From positions 3,598,001 to 3,662,000 of the forward strand of contig NZ_CP033043.1 in assembly GCF_003667825.1 (NCBI RefSeq): a DNA stretch of 64,000 nucleotides. The letters are read 5' to 3'. This stretch comes from Metabacillus litoralis (lineage in GTDB: Bacteria; Bacillota; Bacilli; Bacillales; Bacillaceae). Below the pieces are notes generated by a model that saw only the letters and a program-made list of their open reading frames with translations, searched no databases and was not told where the DNA came from. Shown in pieces: positions 25,944 through 33,966 of the stretch. The translations under genes and the position numbers were made by a program. Every line of letters starts with the position of its first letter. Position 1 is the first letter of the stretch.

Positions 25944-27668
25944 TTGAAAAAAGCACTATTTCTTTTAACAGCTATTTTCACTCTTATTTTCAGTGCCAAC
26001 ATCACTCATGCAGCTGCAAAAGATGATGCAAAAGCACTTGGTCAAGGACTTCTGAAAAAGCTGTCATCATTTGAACAAACAATTAACGCTGGTGATATTG
26101 AGGACATACATAATCAATATGATGCTATGTCAAATGAAATTAAAAAAACGGAAAGAGCCATTGGAAAGGTTTCTGGAAAATCTAACCGAGATCAATTGAA
26201 CAATACCTATGTGCGTCCCGCAAAAATTGCGAGAGAACGTGTGATCTATGAGGTTTCTCAATACCGTTTATTACTCATTATCGAAAAGCAATATATTGAA
26301 GGCCAACTCGATAAAGTGCAAAGCAATTTAGAAAAGTTAGAGCGCCTAAAGAAAAGAGCCGTTGAAATTAAAGAAGCGGGCGGATATAAAGCTGTTCCCG
26401 AAACAATCACTAACACCTTAACAGAGTGGGAAAGCAACATTGAATCTGAACTAAACACTAGCAACCCTGAAGACGGTTGGAAAGCCTCATTTACTGGTGA
26501 ACCATTATTTGAAGGAAATGTTCAAGACGACGGCAGCCTACTTTATGGAAATTATAATATTGTTGATGAAGTCTACAAGGCAGATATTATGTCTTTTGAT
26601 GAGAATGGAACAAAAAAGAATCTTTGGACTGTAAAAGATCACCGAGTTGAACTAGGCGGCACAAAGAAGGACCCGCGAATTGTGACAATTAACTATACAA
26701 AGGGAGCTGTTACTTCCTACACAACCGATGGAAAAAAAGAATGGACTTATTCAGTAAATCAAAGCATGGAATTTGAAGATTTCTACCTAATTGGCGAAAA
26801 CGGAACAGTTTACTTAGTTGTAAAAGATAAAATTCATGCTGTTTCATCTAGCGGTAAGCTTCTATATTCACTCTCTAAGCCGACTGGTGCCTGGGATATG
26901 AAACTAGGACCAAATGGATCAGTTTATGTGATAAATATCGACATAAACAATTGGAAAGATAGCACGCTAACAAAGTATTCGAATACAGGAAATGAAGAGT
27001 GGACTAACAGTCTAGCGATTGACAACCCAGAGATCAATTACATTAACCATTTTGAGCTACTGAAAGTTGATCATAATGTGTATGTAAATATCATTTATGG
27101 TGGAGATGATTATTTCTCTTCAATAGATACCCTTTATTCTTTTAATCCTGAGGGCGAAAAGAACTGGGAAGCAAATGATATTGGGTATGTATATGATTTA
27201 CGTGAATATGGACTAAGCACTTTAATCTTAACTGGTTCACACTATTATTCTTTAGATGCTAATGGAAATATTCAAAAAGAGATTGAGATTATCCCTGACT
27301 TTTCGGATGACTATATTCACAGCAGCTTCTTCAGTTCTACTAACCAGCTTTATATGAATACTAGTGAATATATCGCAAGCATCACACCGAATGGCCAATT
27401 CAGTTGGCAATCAAATATTCCTTATACAGAGTGGGCATCTCTTTATCCACTTAATAACAAGATTCTATTTACTCCATTTGATGATAATAAAGCTTATGTT
27501 TATTCAAATAATGGAGACAAATTAGGAATATATAATTTGGGTTATACAGGTGGGTATATAAGATTATCAGCTGAAAATCCAAATACAAACACAATCTTCT
27601 TAACGCAAAGTGAGTATATTGAAAGTCTTGATCAAATTAAAACAACATTACATGCGTTAAAGTATTAG
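25944..27668 (+). CDS. Secreted PQQ-like beta-propeller protein with N-terminal module A
   Basis: 574 residues from a TTG start 8 bases after AGGAGGA. Signal peptide 1-24, module A about 28-165 (AIGKVSGKSNRDQL, VRPAKIARERVIYEVSQ, LERLKKRAVEIKEAGGY). The remainder looks like a PQQ-type propeller: short repeats of the form SFDENG, YTTDGKKEW, VSSSGKLLYS, YSNTGNEEW, SFNPEGEKNW. This propeller is of a different kind from those at 16321 and 21616. No catalytic residues recognised. A terminator follows. Confidence 0.82.
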   Translation: MKKALFLLTAIFTLIFSANITHAAAKDDAKALGQGLLKKLSSFEQTINAGDIEDIHNQYDAMSNEIKKTERAIGKVSGKSNRDQLNNTYVRPAKIARERVIYEVSQYRLLLIIEKQYIEGQLDKVQSNLEKLERLKKRAVEIKEAGGYKAVPETITNTLTEWESNIESELNTSNPEDGWKASFTGEPLFEGNVQDDGSLLYGNYNIVDEVYKADIMSFDENGTKKNLWTVKDHRVELGGTKKDPRIVTINYTKGAVTSYTTDGKKEWTYSVNQSMEFEDFYLIGENGTVYLVVKDKIHAVSSSGKLLYSLSKPTGAWDMKLGPNGSVYVINIDINNWKDSTLTKYSNTGNEEWTNSLAIDNPEINYINHFELLKVDHNVYVNIIYGGDDYFSSIDTLYSFNPEGEKNWEANDIGYVYDLREYGLSTLILTGSHYYSLDANGNIQKEIEIIPDFSDDYIHSSFFSSTNQLYMNTSEYIASITPNGQFSWQSNIPYTEWASLYPLNNKILFTPFDDNKAYVYSNNGDKLGIYNLGYTGGYIRLSAENPNTNTIFLTQSEYIESLDQIKTTLHALKY

Positions 27669-27701
27669 TTGATTATTATGGTAAGATTATAGAAAGAGGA
27701 A

Positions 27702-27728
27702 GGAACAGCTACATGGCTGTTTCTTTTT
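27702..27728 (+). terminator. Terminator of the PQQ-propeller gene
   Basis: GGAACAGC (27702-27709) pairs with GCTGTTTC (27716-27723), then TTTTT. It lies between the propeller gene and the O-antigen-ligase-like gene, so these are probably separate transcripts or joined only by read-through. Confidence 0.75.
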
Positions 27729-27756
27729 CTTATGTAGTTTACGGAAGGTGCGTCTA

Positions 27757-29484
27757 ATGGTATTTATCATTTATCTTTTTTTATTGTTATCTCTCATAAG
27801 CTTCGGGCTTTACCCTAGTGAGTTAATGTACAAATATTCCCTCGTACTGTTTGCTTTCGTAGGGATTTATTTACTCATTCGTTTCATACGTCATCAACCT
27901 ATTTATATTCCTCTATGGTTATTGCCGATACCTCTTTTATACTTGTTTACTCTGTTCTTTGGTGTTGAATCTGTTCAGGGGACCTTGGATCAATTTCTAG
28001 TTTGGAGTACGGTTATTGCTTTTGGCGTGTTAGTTATTCACCTAAAAAACCCCAGTCAGCAACTACCACTAATCCTTACTGCTCTAAGCTGGACAATGAT
28101 TATAGGAACCTATTTTATTTTAATAAAAATCATTTCGTTTCCACATTTTATTTTACCTTTATCTAAGGAACTTTCCGGACTTGGTGAGCGCCTTGGAGGA
28201 TTTTTGCAATACCCAAATGCTTTTGCATCCTTTCTTGCTGCCATCATTTTGTTTCATCTTGTCCAAGCTATGAAGGAGTCAAAAAAACATCTTTACTTCC
28301 TTCATAGTTTCATTGTCCTGCCGGCATGGCCTTTGTTTTTATTAACAGAGTCTCGAGGGGCATGGCTTCTATTTGCCGCAGTATGGGTGATGTCATTTTA
28401 TGTTGTATCAGCAAATCGGCATGTACAATATTTTCTTTTATCCTCCTTTATGATTTCAGGTGGAACTCTTCTTTATATGTTATTTACGTTAAGTGGTACG
28501 ATTAAAATTACATTTTTATCGATAATTTCACTGATGTTCTTAGGTATCATTGTTTGGATTGGAGACAGATTTAAAGTTTTAGAGAAAGTACCTAACCTTA
28601 AGAACCGTCATATCTTTCCACTAGCCCTAATAGTCTTTATCGTTTTAACAGTGAGTGACCTTTATTGGAAAGGATTGTTTTACAGAATCTTACCTGACTC
28701 CTTACAACGTCGTTTAGGATTTGATGTTGGTACGTTTTCAGAGCGAGTACTGTATTGGAAGGATTCGCTGGAACATTGGGAGCAATTTACCTGGATAGGA
28801 CTTGGCGGAAAAGCCTGGCAGCTGTTCATGTATCGTATTCAATCTTCTCCGTATTTAACAAGTGAAGTTCATAATAGCTTTTTAAATATATGGATTGAAA
28901 TTGGGATCGTTGGACTGATCTATGTTTGTATTATTTTAATTAAAGTTGGCTATCGTTTATTGCGTAGTCATGCAGCGGCGTTTCCTGCTTTTCTCTTTTT
29001 ATTAATACACGGAATGTTGGAGTTTACTTTTTCCTATCCTTTCTTTTTACTTTTTCTGTTGTGTCTTTTAGTCACTCCAAAGAAGTTGGAGCTATCTTCT
29101 TTAAAAAACAAAATTGCGATATCAAGCACATTTATCCTTCTTGTTAGTAGTGCCTTGTTATCCTATCAATTTCTGAATGCCGATTCAGCGTATAAAGCAG
29201 CAAACAGTTCATTGACTAGAGAAGAAGCACAGCAATGGATTCTAAAGGCTATCGATAAAAACGCATGGGAAACTGATTATGTCCGCTTTGCCGTGGAAAA
29301 TGAGTTGGTAATCGGAGATAAGAAATTAAGACTACTGGAACAGTCATTACAATATGAACCAAATCATGCTTGGTTGCTTTATCAAGCTGGTAAGGCTGCG
29401 GAAGAAACTGGAGATTTTAAGAAAGCAGAGGATTATTATGAGCTTTCTAAAGAGAATAACCGCTATCCTAATAGAAGGAATTGA
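27757..29484 (+). CDS. O-antigen ligase / Wzy-like membrane protein with C-terminal TPR
   Basis: 575 residues from the ATG at 27757 (GGAAGG 8 bases upstream; the in-frame GTG at 27748 overlaps that site). About eleven to twelve hydrophobic segments and the large loop typical of Wzy_C proteins, with GGFLQYPNAFASFLAA and SEVHNSFLNIWIEIGIVG, which resemble the family's conserved blocks. The last 100 residues look like TPR helices. Family members polymerise surface polysaccharides or move glycans onto lipid A core or proteins; WsfB of Geobacillus stearothermophilus, in this superfamily, glycosylates an S-layer protein. Polymerase versus protein O-glycosyltransferase cannot be decided here. Confidence 0.82.
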   Translation: MVFIIYLFLLLSLISFGLYPSELMYKYSLVLFAFVGIYLLIRFIRHQPIYIPLWLLPIPLLYLFTLFFGVESVQGTLDQFLVWSTVIAFGVLVIHLKNPSQQLPLILTALSWTMIIGTYFILIKIISFPHFILPLSKELSGLGERLGGFLQYPNAFASFLAAIILFHLVQAMKESKKHLYFLHSFIVLPAWPLFLLTESRGAWLLFAAVWVMSFYVVSANRHVQYFLLSSFMISGGTLLYMLFTLSGTIKITFLSIISLMFLGIIVWIGDRFKVLEKVPNLKNRHIFPLALIVFIVLTVSDLYWKGLFYRILPDSLQRRLGFDVGTFSERVLYWKDSLEHWEQFTWIGLGGKAWQLFMYRIQSSPYLTSEVHNSFLNIWIEIGIVGLIYVCIILIKVGYRLLRSHAAAFPAFLFLLIHGMLEFTFSYPFFLLFLLCLLVTPKKLELSSLKNKIAISSTFILLVSSALLSYQFLNADSAYKAANSSLTREEAQQWILKAIDKNAWETDYVRFAVENELVIGDKKLRLLEQSLQYEPNHAWLLYQAGKAAEETGDFKKAEDYYELSKENNRYPNRRN

Positions 29485-29491
29485 TTAAGGG

Positions 29492-29528
29492 AAAAGCTTT
29501 GTAGGAGAAAGATCCCACAAAGCTTTTT
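29492..29528. terminator. Bidirectional terminator between the ligase-like and alkaline phosphatase genes
   Basis: AAAAGCTTTGT (29492-29502) pairs with ACAAAGCTTTT (29517-29527); T-runs on both strands fit termination of the two convergent genes. Confidence 0.8.
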
Positions 29529-29537
29529 CTTTATATC

Positions 29538-31343
29538 TTAGTGTTTTGCATAAGATACTTTGCTATCTGCTTGAACGTAGTATCCGCCACCTACATGGAT
29601 TTGATCTCCATCTACACTATAAACACGGTACATGTTACCTTTTTTAAGTGTTTTTTCAGCCTTACCATCTTTCATTAAAGAAGTATCAGCTTTAATAGTA
29701 ACAAAACCAACATAGAATACTACTTTTGAATTATCATGCTTAACAGTATAGCCGCCACCTACGTCATACACACCGTCTTCTGAGCTAAATACGCGAATGC
29801 CTTCGCCAGCTTTTAACGTACGGAATACATCACCATTAGGCTTATACATAGTTGTGTCATTCTTAATTAAGATACGACCAATATGTTTACCTGTTTCTGG
29901 CTTTTCTTCATTGTCATCACCAGGTACATAGTTTTCTTCAAGAAGATCAAAGATAATTTTTGCTTGATCTGTATTGTCGATTAATCCAGCAAAACGCTCG
30001 CTTTGTGGACCATATGCATATACAGGTACATCTTCACCAGTGTGTCCACCAGTAGTCCAACCAGTAACAGAATGGTCATCTACGATTGCTTCAATTGCAT
30101 TATCGATAGCTGTACCGTTTTTCGCAACAGCTGCATCTTTCACAGCCTGAATTTCTTCTTTAGTGATCTTGCTGTAGAAATCAGCTGCAATGTACTTTTT
30201 CATGATTCCTTCAACATCAGCTTTGTCGCCAGCAGCAAAGATTTCAGCTGCAATGAAGTCAGGAGTTTTTGAGAATGCTTTAATTGGTGCTACGTGGAAG
30301 TTATAGTCTCCATTTGGAGCAGCTTTTGTATTAGAACCTAGAGATAAACCACCAGTAGCATGGTCAGCAGTTGTAACAACTAATGTATGACCATCTTTTT
30401 CAGCAAAGTCGATTGCTGCTTTAAATGCTCTTTCGAAATCTTCCATTTCACTCATTGTGCCAACAACATCATTGTCATGCTCAGCCCAGTCGATTTGGCT
30501 TCCTTCAACCATTAAGAAGAAACCATCTTCATCTTTGCTTAAACGCTCGATTGCTGTTTCAGTCATTTCTTCTAAAGAAGGAATGCTGTCAGGACGGTCG
30601 ATCATCTTTGGAAGACCACCATCAGCGAATAATCCTAAGATTTGCTCGCTATCATCGTTCATAAGCTCTTCTTTTGTTGATACAGTTGTATAACCTGCAT
30701 CCGCGAATTCTCCTACAAGGTCACGCTTATCTTTACGAATATCAGCTGAGAAGTTTTTTAATCCTCCGCCAAGAAGAACGTCTAATTTATGTTGGCCATT
30801 TATTAGCTCATCAAAGTAGTCATCAGCGATTGCATCCATGTTTTTACGGCTCTCATCATGTGCACCATAAGCAGCTGGTGTAGCATGTGTAATCTCAGAA
30901 GTTGCAACTAAACCAGTTGCTTTCCCCATTTCTTTTGATTGCTCAAGAACTGTTTCGTATGGGTTTTTGTCGGCGTCCATACCGATTGCATTGTTATACG
31001 TTTTGATCCCTGATGCCATTGCTGTTGCTGCAGATGCAGAGTCAGTAATGTTTTGGGCAGGATCATCAGGATATGTAGTTTGCATACCTACTAAATACTT
31101 GTCGAATTCCGTTGGTTCCATTTCTTTTGTTTTCGGATTATTCTTCATGTAGCGGTGTGCCGCAACTGTAGATGGACCCATACCATCACCAATTAAAAAG
31201 ATAACGTTTTTAATTTCTGGATCGCCTTTACTTTTCGCACTAGAAACAGTTGTGTTTGATGTTGCCCCAATAACACCCGCAATTGCTACTGAAGATAGAA
31301 TTGTAACCGGGACTAATTTCTTGAAAAGATCTTTACTTTTCAT
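29538..31343 (-). CDS. Alkaline phosphatase with C-terminal module B repeats
   Basis: 601 residues, about 130 longer than usual Bacillus PhoA/PhoB because of the C-terminal extension. Signal region 1-36. IGDGMGPS (metal-binding Asp53), catalytic Ser102 in TDSASAATA, IDWAEHD, TADHATGG and TTGGHTGEDV supply the zinc and magnesium ligands. Two module B repeats follow (about 490-600; YDVGGGYTVK and IHVGGGYYV). It releases phosphate from phosphomonoesters outside the cell and is predicted to stay on the wall. AGGAGG before the ATG and a row of PhoP-like boxes upstream suggest phosphate-starvation control. Confidence 0.93.
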   Translation of the reverse strand: MKSKDLFKKLVPVTILSSVAIAGVIGATSNTTVSSAKSKGDPEIKNVIFLIGDGMGPSTVAAHRYMKNNPKTKEMEPTEFDKYLVGMQTTYPDDPAQNITDSASAATAMASGIKTYNNAIGMDADKNPYETVLEQSKEMGKATGLVATSEITHATPAAYGAHDESRKNMDAIADDYFDELINGQHKLDVLLGGGLKNFSADIRKDKRDLVGEFADAGYTTVSTKEELMNDDSEQILGLFADGGLPKMIDRPDSIPSLEEMTETAIERLSKDEDGFFLMVEGSQIDWAEHDNDVVGTMSEMEDFERAFKAAIDFAEKDGHTLVVTTADHATGGLSLGSNTKAAPNGDYNFHVAPIKAFSKTPDFIAAEIFAAGDKADVEGIMKKYIAADFYSKITKEEIQAVKDAAVAKNGTAIDNAIEAIVDDHSVTGWTTGGHTGEDVPVYAYGPQSERFAGLIDNTDQAKIIFDLLEENYVPGDDNEEKPETGKHIGRILIKNDTTMYKPNGDVFRTLKAGEGIRVFSSEDGVYDVGGGYTVKHDNSKVVFYVGFVTIKADTSLMKDGKAEKTLKKGNMYRVYSVDGDQIHVGGGYYVQADSKVSYAKH

Positions 31344-31378
31344 TGCTCATCCTCCTACTAGTTATCATAAATACTAGT

Positions 31379-31454
31379 ATTATATTAATAGAGTTTTGTT
31401 AACCAAGTGTTTATCTAATGTAAATTGTCGTAAAAATTATGTAAAAAATGTAAA
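31379..31454 (-). promoter_or_regulatory. Pho-box-like direct repeats and -10 for the alkaline phosphatase gene
   Basis: On the minus strand TTTACA-type hexamers occur at 31454-31449, 31445-31440, 31434-31429 (TTTACG) and 31424-31419, stepping by 9, 11 and 10 bases, with a further TTAACA at 31403-31398. TATAAT lies at 31384-31379, about 36 bases before the start codon. Bacillus PhoP boxes are TT(A/T/C)ACA-like hexamers spaced about 11 bp apart and lying at or above the -35 of Pho genes. Confidence 0.65.
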
Positions 31455-31498
31455 AACATTGTCAAAACGTTGTTTACATTTTTCCATTGTGGGGAAGT

Positions 31499-31529
31499 TT
31501 GATTGTTTTTGATGAAAGTTTGCTATAAT
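31499..31529 (+). promoter_or_regulatory. Candidate promoter of the transglutaminase gene
   Basis: TTGATT (31499-31504), 19-base spacer, TATAAT (31524-31529) preceded by TGC (extended -10). The region is shared with the divergent alkaline phosphatase promoter, so the PhoP-like boxes could act on both genes. Confidence 0.5.
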
Positions 31530-31561
31530 TCTAGTAACTCTATGAAAAGGTGGGAGTAAGG

Positions 31562-32803
31562 ATGTTGATGCTAAGGAGAACCTTGTTACTAGTTATCCTG
31601 TTTTTTTGCTTCTCACAAGTACAGGCTTATGCTGGTTCCTGGGAAGTTCCATATAAAGATGCATTAAACGTAGCTAATCAATTAAAACAGAAGCAAGCAG
31701 CATTTGATAAAGCAATCAATCAAGGGAATATCGAGGTAGTTGATTCTTTATATGATGATTTTTCTGCTATGATCGGAAAAACAGAAAGAGCTATAGGAAA
31801 GGTTCCGCGCAGTTCAAAGCGGGAGTATTTGTTGAACGAATTTGTAAGACCAGCCAAAATTTCAAGAGAACGTGTCATTTATGAAGTATCACAGCTTCGT
31901 TTGCTAGAGCAAATCGATGCAAATGTGAAAAAAGGAAGCTTTAATGAAGCAAAAAGTTTACTAGCAAAGCTTGATCGTTTAAAGAAGAGAGCTGTTGAAA
32001 TTAAGGATGCAGGTGGATATGCTTCGCTGCCTGTTGCTGTAAATAGCTATCTTGCAAACTATGAAAATACCTTAAGAAATCAAATTGAAACAGGTAGTGT
32101 ACCGAGCCTTTATTCTTCTATTTATAATGGAATCTCTAGTATAAAACCTGAAATTAATGTTGGAAGTTTTTCAAAGGATTCAGCTGTTGTTTTTGAAACA
32201 TTTAATTCTGTACTTCAAGATCATCCAGAGCTTTTTTATTTTAGCTATAAAGGGAGTTTGTTCTGGTCTGATGGCAGGTTTGAAATTAAGTATCTTTACT
32301 CTACGAGTACGATATTATCGATGAAGAGTCAGTTAGAGCAAAAGGCAAATCAGATTCTGGCTCAAACCATTACTCCTGGTATGACAGAGTACGAAAAGGT
32401 GAAAGCCATTCATGATTACCTAGTTTTGAACATGGCATATGATTATGATAATTATCTGCGAGGCTCTCTACCTGAAGACTCTTATAATGTGTATGGAGCA
32501 CTTATAAAAGGGACAGCTGTTTGTGAGGGTTACACTGAAGCTATGATTTATTTGTTAAGTAAGTTGAATATTGAAACGAAGTATGTAACAGGTACAGCTA
32601 ACGGTGGGGCTCATGCATGGAATAAAGTGAAGATTGATGGTGCGTGGTATAACGTCGACGCTACTTGGAATGATCCTGTTCCGGATAAGAAAGGGTATGT
32701 GCGTTATGATTACTTCCTGGTGACGGATAGTGAATTGGCGAAGGATCATAAGTGGGACAATGCTGGATTTCCGAAGGCGACGGATGGGCAGTATATGAAA
32801 TAG
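31562..32803 (+). CDS. Secreted transglutaminase-like protein with N-terminal module A
   Basis: 413 residues from the ATG at 31562 (GGGAG just upstream; the ATG at 31568 is also possible). Signal peptide about 1-25, module A about 30-165 (AIGKVPRSSKREYL, VRPAKISRERVIYEVSQ, LDRLKKRAVEIKDAG). Transglutaminase-like domain about 200-400 with the triad Cys in GTAVCEGYTEA, His in GGAHAWNKV and Asp in YNVDATWND. Such bacterial domains are crosslinking enzymes or, more often, cysteine proteases. Wall anchoring plus possible crosslinking would suit surface-layer assembly (inference). Immediately downstream lie the hairpin arrays. Confidence 0.9.
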   Translation: MLMLRRTLLLVILFFCFSQVQAYAGSWEVPYKDALNVANQLKQKQAAFDKAINQGNIEVVDSLYDDFSAMIGKTERAIGKVPRSSKREYLLNEFVRPAKISRERVIYEVSQLRLLEQIDANVKKGSFNEAKSLLAKLDRLKKRAVEIKDAGGYASLPVAVNSYLANYENTLRNQIETGSVPSLYSSIYNGISSIKPEINVGSFSKDSAVVFETFNSVLQDHPELFYFSYKGSLFWSDGRFEIKYLYSTSTILSMKSQLEQKANQILAQTITPGMTEYEKVKAIHDYLVLNMAYDYDNYLRGSLPEDSYNVYGALIKGTAVCEGYTEAMIYLLSKLNIETKYVTGTANGGAHAWNKVKIDGAWYNVDATWNDPVPDKKGYVRYDYFLVTDSELAKDHKWDNAGFPKATDGQYMK

Positions 32804-32896
32804 GTGGTTTTTAGAATGGCGGGCAGTCCAATTTTTGTGAGATTGGGCTGTTTTTGTTTTGTGTGAGACTGTTAGAACTTATGGGGAAGGTGTTTT

Positions 32897-33600
32897 GTCG
32901 TTCATCTCCTTTATGAACGACAGTTTCTTCTTTTTTTGGTAGCGTTTTGTCGTTCATCTCCTTTATAAACGACAGTTTCTTCTTTTTTTGGTAGCGTTTT
33001 GTCGTTCACCTCCTTTATGAACGACAGTTTCCCCTTTTTTTGGTAGCGTTTTGTCGTTCATCTCCTTTATGAACGACAGTTTCCTCTTTTTTGGGTAGCG
33101 TTTTGTCGTTCATCTCCTTTATGAACGACAGTTTCCCCTTTTTTTGGTGAGCGTTTTGTCGTTCATCTCCTTTATGAACGACAGGTTCTTCTTTTTTTGG
33201 TAGCGTTTTGTCGTTCATCTCCTTTATGAACGACAGTTTCCTCTTTTTTTGGTAGCGTTTTGTCGTTCATCTCCTTTATGAACGACAGTTTCCTCTTTTT
33301 TTGGTAGCGTTTTGTCGTTCATCTCCTTTATGAACGACAGTTTCCCATTTTTTGGTAGCGTTTTGTCGTTCATCTCCTTTATGAACGACAGTTTCCTCTT
33401 TTTTGGTAGCGTTTTGTCGTTCATCTCCTTTATGAACGACAGTTTCCTCTTTTTTTGGTAGCGTTTTGTCGTTCATCTCCTTTATGAACGACAGTTTCCC
33501 CTTTTTTTGGTAGCGTTTTGTCGTTCATCTCCTTTATGAACGACAGTTTCCTCTTTTTTGGATTGTGGTTTGTCGTTCATCATCTAATGAAAACCAATTT
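32897..33600. repeat. Hairpin array 1: thirteen full 52-bp tandem units plus one decayed
   Basis: Units begin at GTCG positions 32897, 32949, 33001, 33053, 33105, 33158, 33210, 33262, 33314, 33365, 33416, 33468, 33520 and a decayed one at 33572 (steps 51-53). Each has GTCGTTCAT, a CTCCTTT loop and ATGAACGAC (9-bp stem), then a pyrimidine-rich spacer ending GGTAGCGTTTT. Minus-strand reading frames across it (starting MNDKTLPKK) are a by-product of the period. Not a CRISPR: spacers are near identical. It is placed after the transglutaminase stop. Confidence 0.93.
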
Positions 33601-33622
33601 CCCCAATTTTAACTCTCACCTT

Positions 33623-33895
33623 GGTCTTCATCTCCCACATGAAGACCATCTCACCCTTATTCCAGCACTACCTTGGTCTTCATCTCCCACATGAAGACCA
33701 TCTCACCCTTATTCCAACACCACCTTGGTCTTCATCTTCCTTATGATGACCATCTCATCCTTATTCCAACACCACCTTGGTCTTCATCTTCCTCATAAAG
33801 ACCACCTCCCCCCATTTCCACCACCACTTTTATCTTCACCCAACTTAAGAAGACCCTCCACCACCACTCTGGTCTTCATCTGCTAAAAAACAACT
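33623..33895. repeat. Hairpin array 2: same 52-bp period, different stem
   Basis: GGTCTTCAT starts at 33623, 33675, 33727 and 33779 (exact 52-base steps); decayed units are near 33831 and 33871. The unit is GGTCTTCAT, CTCCCAC loop, ATGAAGACC, then a C-rich spacer. Stem positions 2-4 differ from array 1 and the opposite arm differs at the three paired positions, so pairing is kept. It follows array 1 after about 25 bases and decays to the right. Confidence 0.88.
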
Positions 33896-33917
33896 ACTTC
33901 CCTTCCTCCCATTAAAC

Positions 33918-33949
33918 AAAAAACGCCCAGGCCACCACAAGGCCTGAGC
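33918..33949 (-). terminator. Terminator of the LCP gene
   Basis: GCCCAGGCC (33925-33933) pairs with GGCCTGAGC (33941-33949) with one mismatch; the A-run at 33918-33923 is the U-tail on the minus strand. Confidence 0.8.
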
Positions 33950-33966
33950 ATTCCCTCAAAATCTAA

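Noticed and set aside
33015..33476. Three overlapping minus-strand reading frames of 66-67 residues starting MNDKTLPKK
   Set aside because: They are made by the 52-bp hairpin array; frame changes unit by unit, and AAAGGAG is the loop complement directly touching ATG, with no spacer. No sign of selection for protein.
32897..33895. CRISPR array
   Set aside because: Regular period, but the parts between stems are near-identical within each array rather than unique spacers, and no cas genes are present.
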